This document shows, piece by piece, positions 23,666 to 32,399 of a stretch of DNA of 36,706 nt (position 1 is the stretch's first letter; every line of letters starts with the position of its first letter). The position numbers and the translations under genes are program-made. The DNA is taken from positions 1 through 36,706 of the forward strand of contig JAPYNO010000129.1 of assembly GCA_028283025.1 (NCBI GenBank). Reading direction: 5' to 3'. This stretch comes from Pseudomonadales bacterium (lineage in GTDB: Bacteria; Pseudomonadota; Gammaproteobacteria; Pseudomonadales; Azotimanducaceae). The notes under the pieces were generated by a model. The model searched no databases, was not told the origin of the DNA, and saw only the letters and a list, made by a program, of their open reading frames with translations.

Positions 23666-24985
23666 GTGAGGCGGCCGCTGGCATTCAGGAGGCGCTTTGT
23701 TGATGCGCTGCTAAAGCACCTTGCTGGCATGGGCGGCGGCGGGGTGATTGCGATCATCACGCTCATATTTGGCTATCTCCTATTCGTGGCTGCGCCTGCG
23801 TTCAAGACGCCGAGCGTGACCGAGCTTGACATCATTGATGCGCAAGCGGCGGCGGCGTTGCCCACGAATCCCGCGAGTCATGCACCCCTTCAGACGCGCC
23901 AGCGCGTATTCGGAGCGGACGATACCTATGCATTGCTTGATGCTGACGGCTACTTAAATTTCTTCCCCTCCAGGCCGCCACGCGATGGCGAGACCCATCC
24001 GCCGCCGCCGAGCCACGCATGGCAAAGTTCGGCGTCGGAATCCAATTTTGAGCCGAAGTTTTCATTCGTGCCGCTGATCGTAGGCACGTTCAAAGCGGCT
24101 TTCTACGCCATGCTCATCGCCGTGCCGATTGCCGTGCTCGGCGCCATCTACACGGCCTACTTCATGGCGCCCGCCATGCGCAGGCTCATTAAGCCGGGTA
24201 TTGAAGTCATGGCGGCCATGCCGACGGTGGTGCTCGGATTTCTAGCAGGGCTTTGGCTCGCGCCGCTCGTCGAATCGCACTTGACCGCGACCTTGCTGTC
24301 TTTCATTGCCCTGCCGGCGAGCGTGCTTCTGCTCTCGCGCCTTGCCTCGCTGCTGCCTGATCAATACGCGCGGATGATCGAGCCGTGGCTCGGGGCTTTA
24401 AGCGTACCGCTCATTGCGCTGATGGTCTGGCTGCTGTTTCGGTTCGATGCGGCGCTCGAATCGCTGCTCTTTTCCGGCGATGCCCAATACTGGTTGCGAA
24501 CGGTGCTCGGCCTTGACTACGATCAACGCAACGCGCTGATCGTCGGCATCGCCATGGGCATCGCGGTGGTGCCGGTCATCTTTAGCATCTCGGAAGACGC
24601 CATCCACGGCGTGCCGCGCCATTTGACGAGCGGCTCGCTTGCGCTCGGCGCCACGCCTTGGCAGACGCTGTCGAATTTGGTGGTGCCGTTTGCGAGCCCC
24701 GGCATTTTTTCGGCAATCATGATCGGCTTCGGGCGCGCCGTCGGCGAGACCATGATTGTACTCATGGTCGCCGGCAACACGCCGCTCGCCAATATGAACC
24801 TCTTTGAAGGCATGCGCACCTTTGCCGCCAACATTGCCATCGAACTGCCGGAATCCGAAGTTGGCAGCAGCCACTTTCGCCTGCTGTTTTTGAGTGCGCT
24901 GATCCTCTTTGTCGTGACTTTCGCGTTCAACACCGTCGCCGAGGTCGTGCGCACGCGCCTTCGCAAGCGCTATGCGAGTTTGTAG
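23666..24985 (+). CDS. pstC: Phosphate ABC transporter permease PstC (compact)
   Basis: A 439-residue inner-membrane permease of the high-affinity phosphate importer. The first membrane helix is at about 26-46. A short periplasmic segment (47-130) follows, then five or six more helices. The ABC-coupling EAA loop is at 323-347 ([17 protein letters not shown]), and the FEPKFSFVPLIVGTFKAAFYA entry into the permease core is typical. Large gammaproteobacterial PstC proteins carry a periplasmic domain of roughly 300 residues between helix 1 and the core; here only about 85 remain, including a single YALLDADGYLNFF blade-like strand. The GTG at 23666 has no clear ribosome-binding site; see the in-frame amber 4 bases upstream. 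pstA follows 2 bp after the stop. Confidence 0.92.
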   Translation: MRRPLAFRRRFVDALLKHLAGMGGGGVIAIITLIFGYLLFVAAPAFKTPSVTELDIIDAQAAAALPTNPASHAPLQTRQRVFGADDTYALLDADGYLNFFPSRPPRDGETHPPPPSHAWQSSASESNFEPKFSFVPLIVGTFKAAFYAMLIAVPIAVLGAIYTAYFMAPAMRRLIKPGIEVMAAMPTVVLGFLAGLWLAPLVESHLTATLLSFIALPASVLLLSRLASLLPDQYARMIEPWLGALSVPLIALMVWLLFRFDAALESLLFSGDAQYWLRTVLGLDYDQRNALIVGIAMGIAVVPVIFSISEDAIHGVPRHLTSGSLALGATPWQTLSNLVVPFASPGIFSAIMIGFGRAVGETMIVLMVAGNTPLANMNLFEGMRTFAANIAIELPESEVGSSHFRLLFLSALILFVVTFAFNTVAEVVRTRLRKRYASL

Positions 24986-24987
24986 GA

Positions 24988-26658
24988 ATGAGTGCAGAGC
25001 CCATGACAGATCAGGTTGAGGTCGCTGAAGGCAAGGCCGCAGGCTGGTCGGATTGGTGGCGATCTGGCAAGCCGCTCGTCTGGCTCAACGCGCTGGCGGT
25101 GGCTTTGTCGATCTCGGCCGTGGCCGGGCTGCTTGCGTTGCTCGCCGTGCGCGGCCTTGCGCACTTCTGGCCTGCCGAAGTGCTTGCGTTCGAGTATCTC
25201 GACCAAGGCGTGAAGACTCGCGTGGTCGGCGAGCTTATTCGTCGGGAGTCGCCTTCGTCCGACGGCTTGGAGGCCGCCTCAGAGCAGTGGCTGGTCAAGA
25301 CCGGCAACCGCCGCGTCAATCCTCCGGATTTTCGCTGGTATGCGCGCGACGGCATTGCCAACCTGCGCACGCCCGCTGATCTTGTCGTGGTCGAGCGACG
25401 AGAGTGGGGCAGGGCCTATGGTCGATTGCGCGCCCTCTATGAGGGCGATGCGCGAGTGGCAAGCGGCGAGCGCGTTTGGGCTGAGATCGAAGCGCGCCGC
25501 GAGCAGCTACAATCGCTGCGAGCCGCCGCGGCCGATGTGCAATCGAAAGGCGTGGACGCCATCGATCACGCGCTTGAGCAGCTGCGGATCGAGCGTCGCA
25601 AGCGCGCATTCGACGCCTTGCCGCCTTCGCTCGAACTGGTGTTCCGCGAGCGCGAGCTCAAAGAACGCTCTGCCGAATACGAACAGCAGCTACGCGAGAT
25701 TCATGCGGCGCTCAATCGGGATAGGCTGCATCTTGACACGATGAACGGCGAGCGCATCGAACTGCCGCTTGGCGATCTGATTCGCATATGGCGGCCCAAT
25801 CAGATGTCTTGGAGCGAAAAGCTCGGTCATTATTTTGTTGGCGTTCGCCTGTTCTTGACTGAAGGGCCGCGCGAGGCCAACACCGAAGGCGGTGTGTTTC
25901 CAGCGATTTTCGGCACTTCGCTCATGGTGCTGCTGATGTCGGTTCTTGTCACGCCGTTCGGCGTCCTAGCCGCGCTGTACTTGCACGAATACGCCCGGCA
26001 AGGGCTGCTCGTGCGCATTGTGCGCATCGCCGTGAGCAATCTTGCTGGTGTGCCGAGCATTGTCTACGGCGTTTTCGGCCTCGGCTTCTTCGTGTACTTC
26101 ATCGGCGGTTCGATCGACGAGCTGTTCTATGCGCACGCGCGGCCTGCGCCCACGTTCGGCACGCCGGGACTCATTTGGGCGTCGTTCACGCTTGCGTTGC
26201 TCACCGCCCCTGTGGTGATCCTCGCCACCGAGGAAGGGCTCGCGAGAATTCCAAGGTCGATTCGCGAAGGTAGCCTTGCGCTCGGTGCCACCAAGGCTGA
26301 GACGCTGCTGCGGGTCATTGTGCCGATGGCGAGTCCTGCGATACTCACTGGCGTTATCTTGGCGGTGGCGCGCGCCGCAGGCGCAGCTGCGCCGCTGATG
26401 CTCGTTGGCGTTGTCAAATTCGCGCCGACCTTGCCGATCGACGGGCATTTTCCGTATATTCATCTTGAGCGGCAATTCATGCACCTTGGTTTTCATATCT
26501 ACGATCTTGGTTTTCAAAGCCAGAATGTGGAGGCGGCGCGCCCGCTCGTGTTCGCCACCGCCCTGCTGCTGGTCATGGTGATCCTGCTGCTCAACAGCAG
26601 CGCAATACTGCTTCGCAGCCGGCTTGAGCGGCGCTATCGATCGAGCTATCAGGATTAG
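24988..26658 (+). CDS. pstA: Phosphate ABC transporter permease PstA
   Basis: A 556-residue permease of the long gammaproteobacterial type. The first membrane helix is at about 30-50. Next comes a large extracytoplasmic region with a charged helical, probably coiled-coil, stretch ([40 protein letters not shown]). Then the core: [36 protein letters not shown], the coupling EAA loop [21 protein letters not shown], and a last helix near 520-545. The ATG at 24988 is 2 bp after the pstC stop; ATG 25003 is an alternative. It pairs with PstC to form the phosphate channel. The length suits the family, in contrast to the shortened PstC. Confidence 0.93.
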   Translation: MSAEPMTDQVEVAEGKAAGWSDWWRSGKPLVWLNALAVALSISAVAGLLALLAVRGLAHFWPAEVLAFEYLDQGVKTRVVGELIRRESPSSDGLEAASEQWLVKTGNRRVNPPDFRWYARDGIANLRTPADLVVVERREWGRAYGRLRALYEGDARVASGERVWAEIEARREQLQSLRAAAADVQSKGVDAIDHALEQLRIERRKRAFDALPPSLELVFRERELKERSAEYEQQLREIHAALNRDRLHLDTMNGERIELPLGDLIRIWRPNQMSWSEKLGHYFVGVRLFLTEGPREANTEGGVFPAIFGTSLMVLLMSVLVTPFGVLAALYLHEYARQGLLVRIVRIAVSNLAGVPSIVYGVFGLGFFVYFIGGSIDELFYAHARPAPTFGTPGLIWASFTLALLTAPVVILATEEGLARIPRSIREGSLALGATKAETLLRVIVPMASPAILTGVILAVARAAGAAAPLMLVGVVKFAPTLPIDGHFPYIHLERQFMHLGFHIYDLGFQSQNVEAARPLVFATALLLVMVILLLNSSAILLRSRLERRYRSSYQD

Positions 26659-26662
26659 GGCG

Positions 26663-27472
26663 ATGTCAGAGCAGGGTGCAGCAGAATTTGAAGGGTTGCC
26701 GTCAAGCGCGCCCGCCGAAGAGATTTGTCTTCAGGTCGATAATCTCTCGCTCGCCTACGGCGATGTGCAGGCGCTCAAGAATATCCGGCTTGATATTGCC
26801 AAGCGCAGCGTGACGGCGTTCATCGGGCCGTCTGGCTGCGGCAAGTCGTCGCTGCTGCGCTGCTTCAATCGACTCAATGATCTTATCGACGACGCCAAGC
26901 TCGATGGCGAGATTCGCTTGGGCGGCAAGAGCATCCATGCGCCGGATGTCGAGGTTTCGGAATTGCGGCGGTGCATCGGCATGGTGTTTCAGCAGCCCAA
27001 TCCTTTTCCGAAGTCCATTGCCGAGAATGTCGCCTACGGCCTCAAGCTGCACGGCGCTTTGCCGCAGTCTGAAATCGATGATCGCATTGAAGAGGCGCTG
27101 CGGCGAGTGGCGCTGTGGGACGAGGTGCGGGACCGGCTCGGCGAGTCAGCATTTGAGCTCTCTAGCGGTCAGCAGCAGCGGCTTGTGATCGCACGCGCCA
27201 TCGCGGTCGAGCCCGAAGTGCTGCTCTTAGACGAACCCGCATCGGCGCTCGACCCGATCTCAACGCTGCGCATCGAAGAGCTGATTCATCAGCTCAAGGA
27301 CAGATACACATTGATCATTGTCACCCACAACATACAGCAGGCGGCGCGCGTGTCCGACTACACGGCCTTCCTCTATCTTGGCGAATTGATCGAGTTTGGC
27401 GTCACGCAGGCGATGTTTACGAATCCTCAGGATCAGCGCACCGAGGACTACATCGCAGGCAGGTACGGCTGA
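26663..27472 (+). CDS. pstB: Phosphate ABC transporter ATP-binding protein PstB
   Basis: A 269-residue ABC ATPase. Walker A GPSGCGKS is at 55-62, the Q-loop Gln111 in VFQQPNPFP (a PstB hallmark), the signature LSSGQQQRL at 166-174, Walker B VLLLDE at 186-191, and the switch His222. The signature has Ser where PstB usually has Gly (LSGGQ). The ATG at 26663 follows the pstA stop by 4 bp. It powers phosphate uptake and takes part in signalling to PhoR. phoU, normally next in the operon, is missing: the next gene is on the other strand. Confidence 0.95.
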   Translation: MSEQGAAEFEGLPSSAPAEEICLQVDNLSLAYGDVQALKNIRLDIAKRSVTAFIGPSGCGKSSLLRCFNRLNDLIDDAKLDGEIRLGGKSIHAPDVEVSELRRCIGMVFQQPNPFPKSIAENVAYGLKLHGALPQSEIDDRIEEALRRVALWDEVRDRLGESAFELSSGQQQRLVIARAIAVEPEVLLLDEPASALDPISTLRIEELIHQLKDRYTLIIVTHNIQQAARVSDYTAFLYLGELIEFGVTQAMFTNPQDQRTEDYIAGRYG

Positions 27473-27552
27473 AAGGGTTGGTCGCCGCAGTGAAGCCATA
27501 CTTCAGAGCAGTTCGAGGCCGAGCTTGAGCGCGCTGGCGACGAGACTGCGCA

Positions 27553-30264
27553 CTACTCCGTCATGTCTTTGAGTGCGGAAAAGAAGCGCTCTGCCAATTG
27601 CTTGCCGGCTGCGGCGGCCGGGCCGGATTGGCACCACTCGCGCGCGATTTCGATGGGGTCTTGCTGCTCGCTCTGTGCGCCGCTGGCGCCTCGATTGATG
27701 CGCTCCACTTGAATCTCAAGGCGAAGCGCCTTGTCCTCGGGCAGTGATTCGCGTTCAAGATAAATATCGAGCAGGACGCACATGCGCCTGCGCTGCGTGA
27801 TACTCGGTTCAAGGTCGGCTCTTGTCAGCGGCGATGCCCCAGATGCATCGGTCGCTTGCAGCCGCTCGAGTCTCGCGAGCGGCGTTTTGCCGAACAGTCG
27901 CATGGATGCGCTCGCGAGCGGCTGCAATGCGCCAGATGCGCCAGATGCGATGCGGCCGCCTTCTTGCAAAAGCGACTCCTCGGCATCGCTGAGGCCGCGA
28001 TCGAGCTGCTCGGCAAGAGCGAGCAGTTCAAGCTGCCGCGCCGCATCGCCTTCGCGCAAGAGTTGCCGGTAGCGGCGCGACAAATCCCGCCATTTGGCTT
28101 CAAGGCGCTTGAAGGACTCGCCGCGCATGTCCTTGAAGGCTTCCCATTCAACGCTTAGCTGCGTCAGCTCGCTCGGTGTTGCGCTAGCTGCCTGCAAATT
28201 CGCCAAGGTTTCCTCAAGTCGCTGAATCAGATCGCGCGCCCTGGCGAGTCGGTCCTTGTAGGCTTCGTTCTCTTGACTCCTCACTGTCCGGCGCTGTGAG
28301 TAGACCTGATCGCACAGGCCGCGAAACTCCTTCCACAGCTTGCGATTGGCAGACTGGCTCATGGTGCCCACCTCGCGCCAGCGCGCTTGCAGGGCAGAGG
28401 CGCCTTCAACGAGGCGCTCAGTGGAAGTGGTGGACTCAAGCAGCGCGCGCAGCTCGGCAATGAGACCGCGTGCTTTCACCTCGTTGCCTTTCCAATGTCC
28501 TGACAGGCGCGAGTACAGATCGTCGCAGAGGCCGTCAAATCGTTTCTGTAGCGCTTTGGCTTTGGCTCGTTCCAGCGGATAGGCGCTGCGCCATTCGCTG
28601 CGCGCCGTGCGTAGGATCTGATCGACGGATTTCCAATCTGGATTGCGCCAGTCCTTTTGCTCAATATAGTGTTCAAGGTCTTGGCAAATCTGCTTGCGCG
28701 CCGCGAGATTGCGCTTGCGGAGCTCGGCCTGCTGCCCGAAGTGCTCGCGACAAGGCGCATAAGCGGATTCGGCGAGTCGCTCGAAGCGTCGCCGCAGTTC
28801 ATGATCGCGTGCGCCAGTGAGCGGGCCGGTCGCTTTCCATTCTTCGCGCAGCAGACGGATCTGATCAACCTGCTCGTTCGCAGGCAGCGGACTGTCGGCG
28901 ATTTCAGCCATGCGCTCGCACAAGGACTCACGCTTCGGCGTGGCGGCATAGGCTTGCCAATCGCGCAGCCGCTGCATATCGCCATCGGTTGCCCGCAGGC
29001 GCTTCCAAAGACCCTTGGCGCGCGCTTGACTGAGCAGGCGAAGCGTGTCGCCGCATTCGCGCCGCAAATCGCTTGCCTTGCCAAGATGTCCGAGCTCGAT
29101 TTCGGACTTGAGCGCATCGGCTGTTGTTTCAAAGCGCCCGATCAGCTCGTGCTCAAGGGCGTCGGTCGCTGCGCGATAGTCGCTTGCGGCGCGTAGCCAT
29201 GCGTTGAGATTGGTCGCCATGGCGGCGTTGACCTGGTGCGTGAACGCTTCGATGCGCTTTGTAAGCGAAGCGAGTTGGCTCGCCTGCTGCCAAAGCCGGC
29301 GGTAGTCGTCAACCTGCTTAGGACGGCTGAAGGTTGGCGGTGCTTCCTGCAGCAGTGTTTCGATGCGTTCAGCGTCTTCGCGAGAAAGCGTATCATTGGC
29401 GGGGCGAGGCGTTTCAACCTCGGGCTCGCTGCGCTCTGAGCGAGCGAGCGATTCTTGCGAGATGCGCGCCTTGGCCGATTGCATCGCAGGCGTATAGGCA
29501 TCAATGCCAGCAAGGCAGGGAAAGTCCTCGCGAAGCGGCGGACAGGCCTCAAGCGCATGAGCGCGCGCGCCTTCGCATTCCTGCCATTCTTGCTCGATGA
29601 TTTTCACGCGCGCAGCGAAGGTGCGATCAACCGGCATTTGCGAAAGCTCTTTGATGCGCTCGGCGATGTCGCCAGCGCGAGCATCAGCCTCAACAAGCGT
29701 TCTGCGTGTCGCACGAATACGGTCGAGGCGCGTTCTCGCCGTGCGGTAGACATTCTTGTCACGGTTCTTTGCGCGGCCTGCAAGGTCGCCAAGCGAGCTT
29801 TCGCTTGTGACGAGGTCGGCTGCGGCTCGGCGCACATTCGCATGGCCTGCTTCGCACGCGAGGGCGACAAGATTCGCTTCGTCAAGCGCCTCTAGCATGG
29901 GCGAGATGCTCGCTTCGTTGTGCGATGCGCGAATGAAGGCGAGTTTCACCGTGTCCGATTCAAGCAGGGCCGCCGCATCCGCACTGCTGCCGCTGTGCAG
30001 CAAGCGTGCGATCGAATCCGCCGCCGCGCGCGCGAAGTCAGTGTCGTTCGTCAGCAGGTCTGTGAGAGTGGCGAGATCGTCGAGCTTGGCGATGGCGGCC
30101 AGTCGAACTGATCGATCAAAGGATTCGTCTGCGCGCGCAATTTCTGCGAGGTCTTTGCGGTAGATCGACACATCGTCCGTTTCCAACGATTCGATGCGTG
30201 CGGCGATGGCATCCGCTGAGCCGCCACTCAAATTCACACGATTGCGAAACCGTCGCGAAACCAT
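27553..30264 (-). CDS. DUF349 domain protein
   Basis: A 903-residue, strongly charged, helical cytoplasmic protein. Residues 15-180 look like HEAT-type repeats (SVRLAAIAKLDDLATL). From about 440 on come at least three DUF349 units of about 75 residues, each built as W-(R/K)-x2-G ... RFERL/LWKEFRGL ... Y-x2-R: LLREEWKATGPL with AYAPCREHF, RTARSEWRSAYPL with DDLYSRL, and ALQARWREVGTM with DQVYSQR. The C-terminal 200 residues are helical. No signal peptide or membrane helix. DUF349 proteins of this size are common in Gammaproteobacteria; the function is not established. ATG 30264 has a weak ribosome-binding site. It is convergent with pstB and divergent from the acyl-CoA dehydrogenase gene. Confidence 0.88.
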   Translation of the reverse strand: MVSRRFRNRVNLSGGSADAIAARIESLETDDVSIYRKDLAEIARADESFDRSVRLAAIAKLDDLATLTDLLTNDTDFARAAADSIARLLHSGSSADAAALLESDTVKLAFIRASHNEASISPMLEALDEANLVALACEAGHANVRRAAADLVTSESSLGDLAGRAKNRDKNVYRTARTRLDRIRATRRTLVEADARAGDIAERIKELSQMPVDRTFAARVKIIEQEWQECEGARAHALEACPPLREDFPCLAGIDAYTPAMQSAKARISQESLARSERSEPEVETPRPANDTLSREDAERIETLLQEAPPTFSRPKQVDDYRRLWQQASQLASLTKRIEAFTHQVNAAMATNLNAWLRAASDYRAATDALEHELIGRFETTADALKSEIELGHLGKASDLRRECGDTLRLLSQARAKGLWKRLRATDGDMQRLRDWQAYAATPKRESLCERMAEIADSPLPANEQVDQIRLLREEWKATGPLTGARDHELRRRFERLAESAYAPCREHFGQQAELRKRNLAARKQICQDLEHYIEQKDWRNPDWKSVDQILRTARSEWRSAYPLERAKAKALQKRFDGLCDDLYSRLSGHWKGNEVKARGLIAELRALLESTTSTERLVEGASALQARWREVGTMSQSANRKLWKEFRGLCDQVYSQRRTVRSQENEAYKDRLARARDLIQRLEETLANLQAASATPSELTQLSVEWEAFKDMRGESFKRLEAKWRDLSRRYRQLLREGDAARQLELLALAEQLDRGLSDAEESLLQEGGRIASGASGALQPLASASMRLFGKTPLARLERLQATDASGASPLTRADLEPSITQRRRMCVLLDIYLERESLPEDKALRLEIQVERINRGASGAQSEQQDPIEIAREWCQSGPAAAAGKQLAERFFSALKDMTE

Positions 30265-30374
30265 CGATCACAATTCGCCTACTTAGCAACACGATATTCT
30301 CTCACGCTGTTCGGTATCATGCGATGTTTCTTGGCATTCGCTTATCAATCGGAAGAAAGGAGCGGCACACCGCA

Positions 30375-31508
30375 ATGGATTTTTCATTGAGCGAAGAACA
30401 AGCGCTGATTGCTGAGAGCTTGCAGCGCTATGTTCAGAACGAATATCAGTTTGAAGCCCGCCAGCAGATCGCCTCGACGTTAGAGGGTATGGACCGGCGC
30501 AACTGGCGCAAGTTCGGCGAACTCGGCTGGCTCGGTATGATGTTCAGCGAAGCGGACGGCGGCTACGGCGGCTCCGCCGTTGATGTCATGGTCATCATGG
30601 AGCAGGTCGGCAAGGGATTGATTCTTGAGCCGTTCCTCTCATCGCTTGTCTTGGCCGGCGGACTCATCGCCAAGGCGGGCAGCGATGAGCAAAAGCAGCG
30701 CTGGCTTGCGCCCATGATCGAAGGCGAGCTGATCGGCTGTTTCGCCTTTGCGGAAAGCGGCTCAAGATACAATCTCAATGCCGTATCAACGACTGCCGAA
30801 GCGACAAGCAGCGGCTTTTTATTGAACGGTAGCAAGGCTGTCGTGCTTGGTGCGCCCAATGCCGACCTCTTGGTGGTCAGCGCGCGCACAAGCGGGGAGG
30901 CAAGGGATGCCGATGGCATCAGCCTGTTTGTGGTGACGCCGAATGCAAGCGGCGTGACGCTCACCGATTATGTAACCGTTGACGGCGGGCGCGCCGCTGA
31001 GGTCACCTTCGAGCATGTCGAGCTTCGCTCGGATGCGCTGCTCGGCAGCCTTGGCGCGGCATCGCCGATCATTGAACGGGTGGTCGATGAAGCCCTGCTT
31101 GCCGTTGGCGCCGAGGCTGTGGGCGCCATGGAAGTGCTCTACAAGTCGACGGTCGAGTATTCCAAGCAGCGCAAGCAGTTCGGCGTGCCAATTGGTTCTT
31201 TCCAAGTGCTGCAGCACCGCATGGTGGATATGTTCATGGCGCATGAGCAAGCCAAGTCGCTGATGTACATGGCCGCCATTCGGCTTGATGAGGATGATGC
31301 GGTGGAGGCCAAGAAAGCTGCATCGGCGTTCAAGGTGCAAGTTGGCAAATCCGGCCGTGCGGTGGGGCAGGGCGCGGTGCAGATTCACGGCGGCATGGGC
31401 ATGACCGACGAGCTGAATATCGGCCACTACTTCAAGCGCTTGACGGTGATTGAAACACTCTTTGGGAATACCGACCACCATCTGAAGCGCTTCGCCTCGA
31501 CCGCATAG
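30375..31508 (+). CDS. Acyl-CoA dehydrogenase
   Basis: A 377-residue acyl-CoA dehydrogenase of the short, beta-type branch used as one half of heteromeric enzymes. It has the N-terminal MDFSLSEEQALIAESL helix, CFAFAESGSRYNLNAV at the FAD site, QRKQFGVPIGSFQVLQHRMVDM, and the C-terminal QIHGGMGMTDELNIGHYFKRLT. The ATG at 30375 has AAGGAG about 13 bases upstream; an in-frame start at 30198 would read through the divergent promoter region. A partner alpha subunit is not in this stretch, though the tandem fusion at 12671 shows both halves. The alpha/beta hydrolase gene follows 9 bp downstream. Confidence 0.93.
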   Translation: MDFSLSEEQALIAESLQRYVQNEYQFEARQQIASTLEGMDRRNWRKFGELGWLGMMFSEADGGYGGSAVDVMVIMEQVGKGLILEPFLSSLVLAGGLIAKAGSDEQKQRWLAPMIEGELIGCFAFAESGSRYNLNAVSTTAEATSSGFLLNGSKAVVLGAPNADLLVVSARTSGEARDADGISLFVVTPNASGVTLTDYVTVDGGRAAEVTFEHVELRSDALLGSLGAASPIIERVVDEALLAVGAEAVGAMEVLYKSTVEYSKQRKQFGVPIGSFQVLQHRMVDMFMAHEQAKSLMYMAAIRLDEDDAVEAKKAASAFKVQVGKSGRAVGQGAVQIHGGMGMTDELNIGHYFKRLTVIETLFGNTDHHLKRFASTA

Positions 31509-31517
31509 TCCTCACTC

Positions 31518-32399
31518 GTGCCGCGCTGGCAGCGAAGCATTGACGCCGAGGTGCCGGCATGGTTCTGGCGTGCCGTTGATACGCCGTCGCGCGAAGGCCG
31601 CGCACTGGTGGATGGGTGCGAAATCGTCTACCGATGCTGGGGCGATGCGTCCAAGCCGCCGCTGCTGTTGGTGCACGGCATGATGGCGCACTCGCGCTGG
31701 TGGGACTTCATTGCGCCGCAATTGACCGATAACTGGCTGGTCGCCGCTATTGATCTTGGTGGCATGGGCGATTCAGATTTTCGCTACGACTATTCGGGCG
31801 ACACCTTTGCGGATGAGATCAAGGCAGTGTGCGATGCCGCCGGGCTCGATGAGCGTGTCGTTTTGGTCGCGCACAGCTTTGGCGGCGCCATGTCGATCAA
31901 GGCCGTCAATCGTTATCCCGATCGCTTCGCTGCCTTGGTGCTGGTGGATTCCGGCCTGCGCGCGCCGGGCGAACCTGAACCCGAGCGCCCGAGCTTGCGC
32001 GTGAGGCGCGCCTATCCTGACCGGGCGAGTGCTGAGGCAAGATTCCGCGTGCAGCCGCCGCAGGCAGTGCGGGCGCCCTACACCGTGCGGTATATCGCAA
32101 GCCAGTCCTTGATGCCTGTTGATGGCGGATGGGCCTGGAAATTCGATGACGACCTGCTTGCCGCGCGTTCAGACGTGGCGCTTGCGGCCGAGGAGGTGGC
32201 GTCCTTGGCCCTGCCCGTCGCGCTCATCTTCGGCGAAGACAGCGCGCATTGCCCGGCGCGCACGGTCGAATATATGCGCGAACTGATTCCCGGGACCTTG
32301 CTGGTGGAAGGCATTACCGACGCCCATCACCATGTCTTTCTCGATCAGCCCGAGGCGTTTGTCCACGCGCTGCAAAAAATCCTCACCACTTGGCTGTGA
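31518..32399 (+). CDS. Alpha/beta hydrolase
   Basis: A 293-residue alpha/beta-hydrolase-fold protein. The oxyanion loop HGMMAHSRWW begins at 53, the nucleophile elbow is AHSFGG with Ser120 (Ala in place of the first Gly), the acid is probably Asp241 in FGEDSAHC, and the catalytic His lies in the DAHHHVFLDQP run at 269-278. A cap region spans 150-215. The GTG at 31518, 9 bp after the dehydrogenase stop, has no strong ribosome-binding site. It may hydrolyse an ester, a CoA thioester or a ring C-C bond. Its last 17 bp overlap the end of the opposing autotransporter gene. Confidence 0.9.
   Translation: MPRWQRSIDAEVPAWFWRAVDTPSREGRALVDGCEIVYRCWGDASKPPLLLVHGMMAHSRWWDFIAPQLTDNWLVAAIDLGGMGDSDFRYDYSGDTFADEIKAVCDAAGLDERVVLVAHSFGGAMSIKAVNRYPDRFAALVLVDSGLRAPGEPEPERPSLRVRRAYPDRASAEARFRVQPPQAVRAPYTVRYIASQSLMPVDGGWAWKFDDDLLAARSDVALAAEEVASLALPVALIFGEDSAHCPARTVEYMRELIPGTLLVEGITDAHHHVFLDQPEAFVHALQKILTTWL

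Noticed and set aside
27491..27505. TGAAG-CCATA-CTTCA hairpin after pstB
   Set aside because: Five-pair stem without a following T-run; a terminator call is not supported.
27505..27555. 16-residue minus-strand frame coupled to the DUF349 stop by TAGTG
   Set aside because: Too short to support; reads as an amphipathic peptide but has no conservation evidence.
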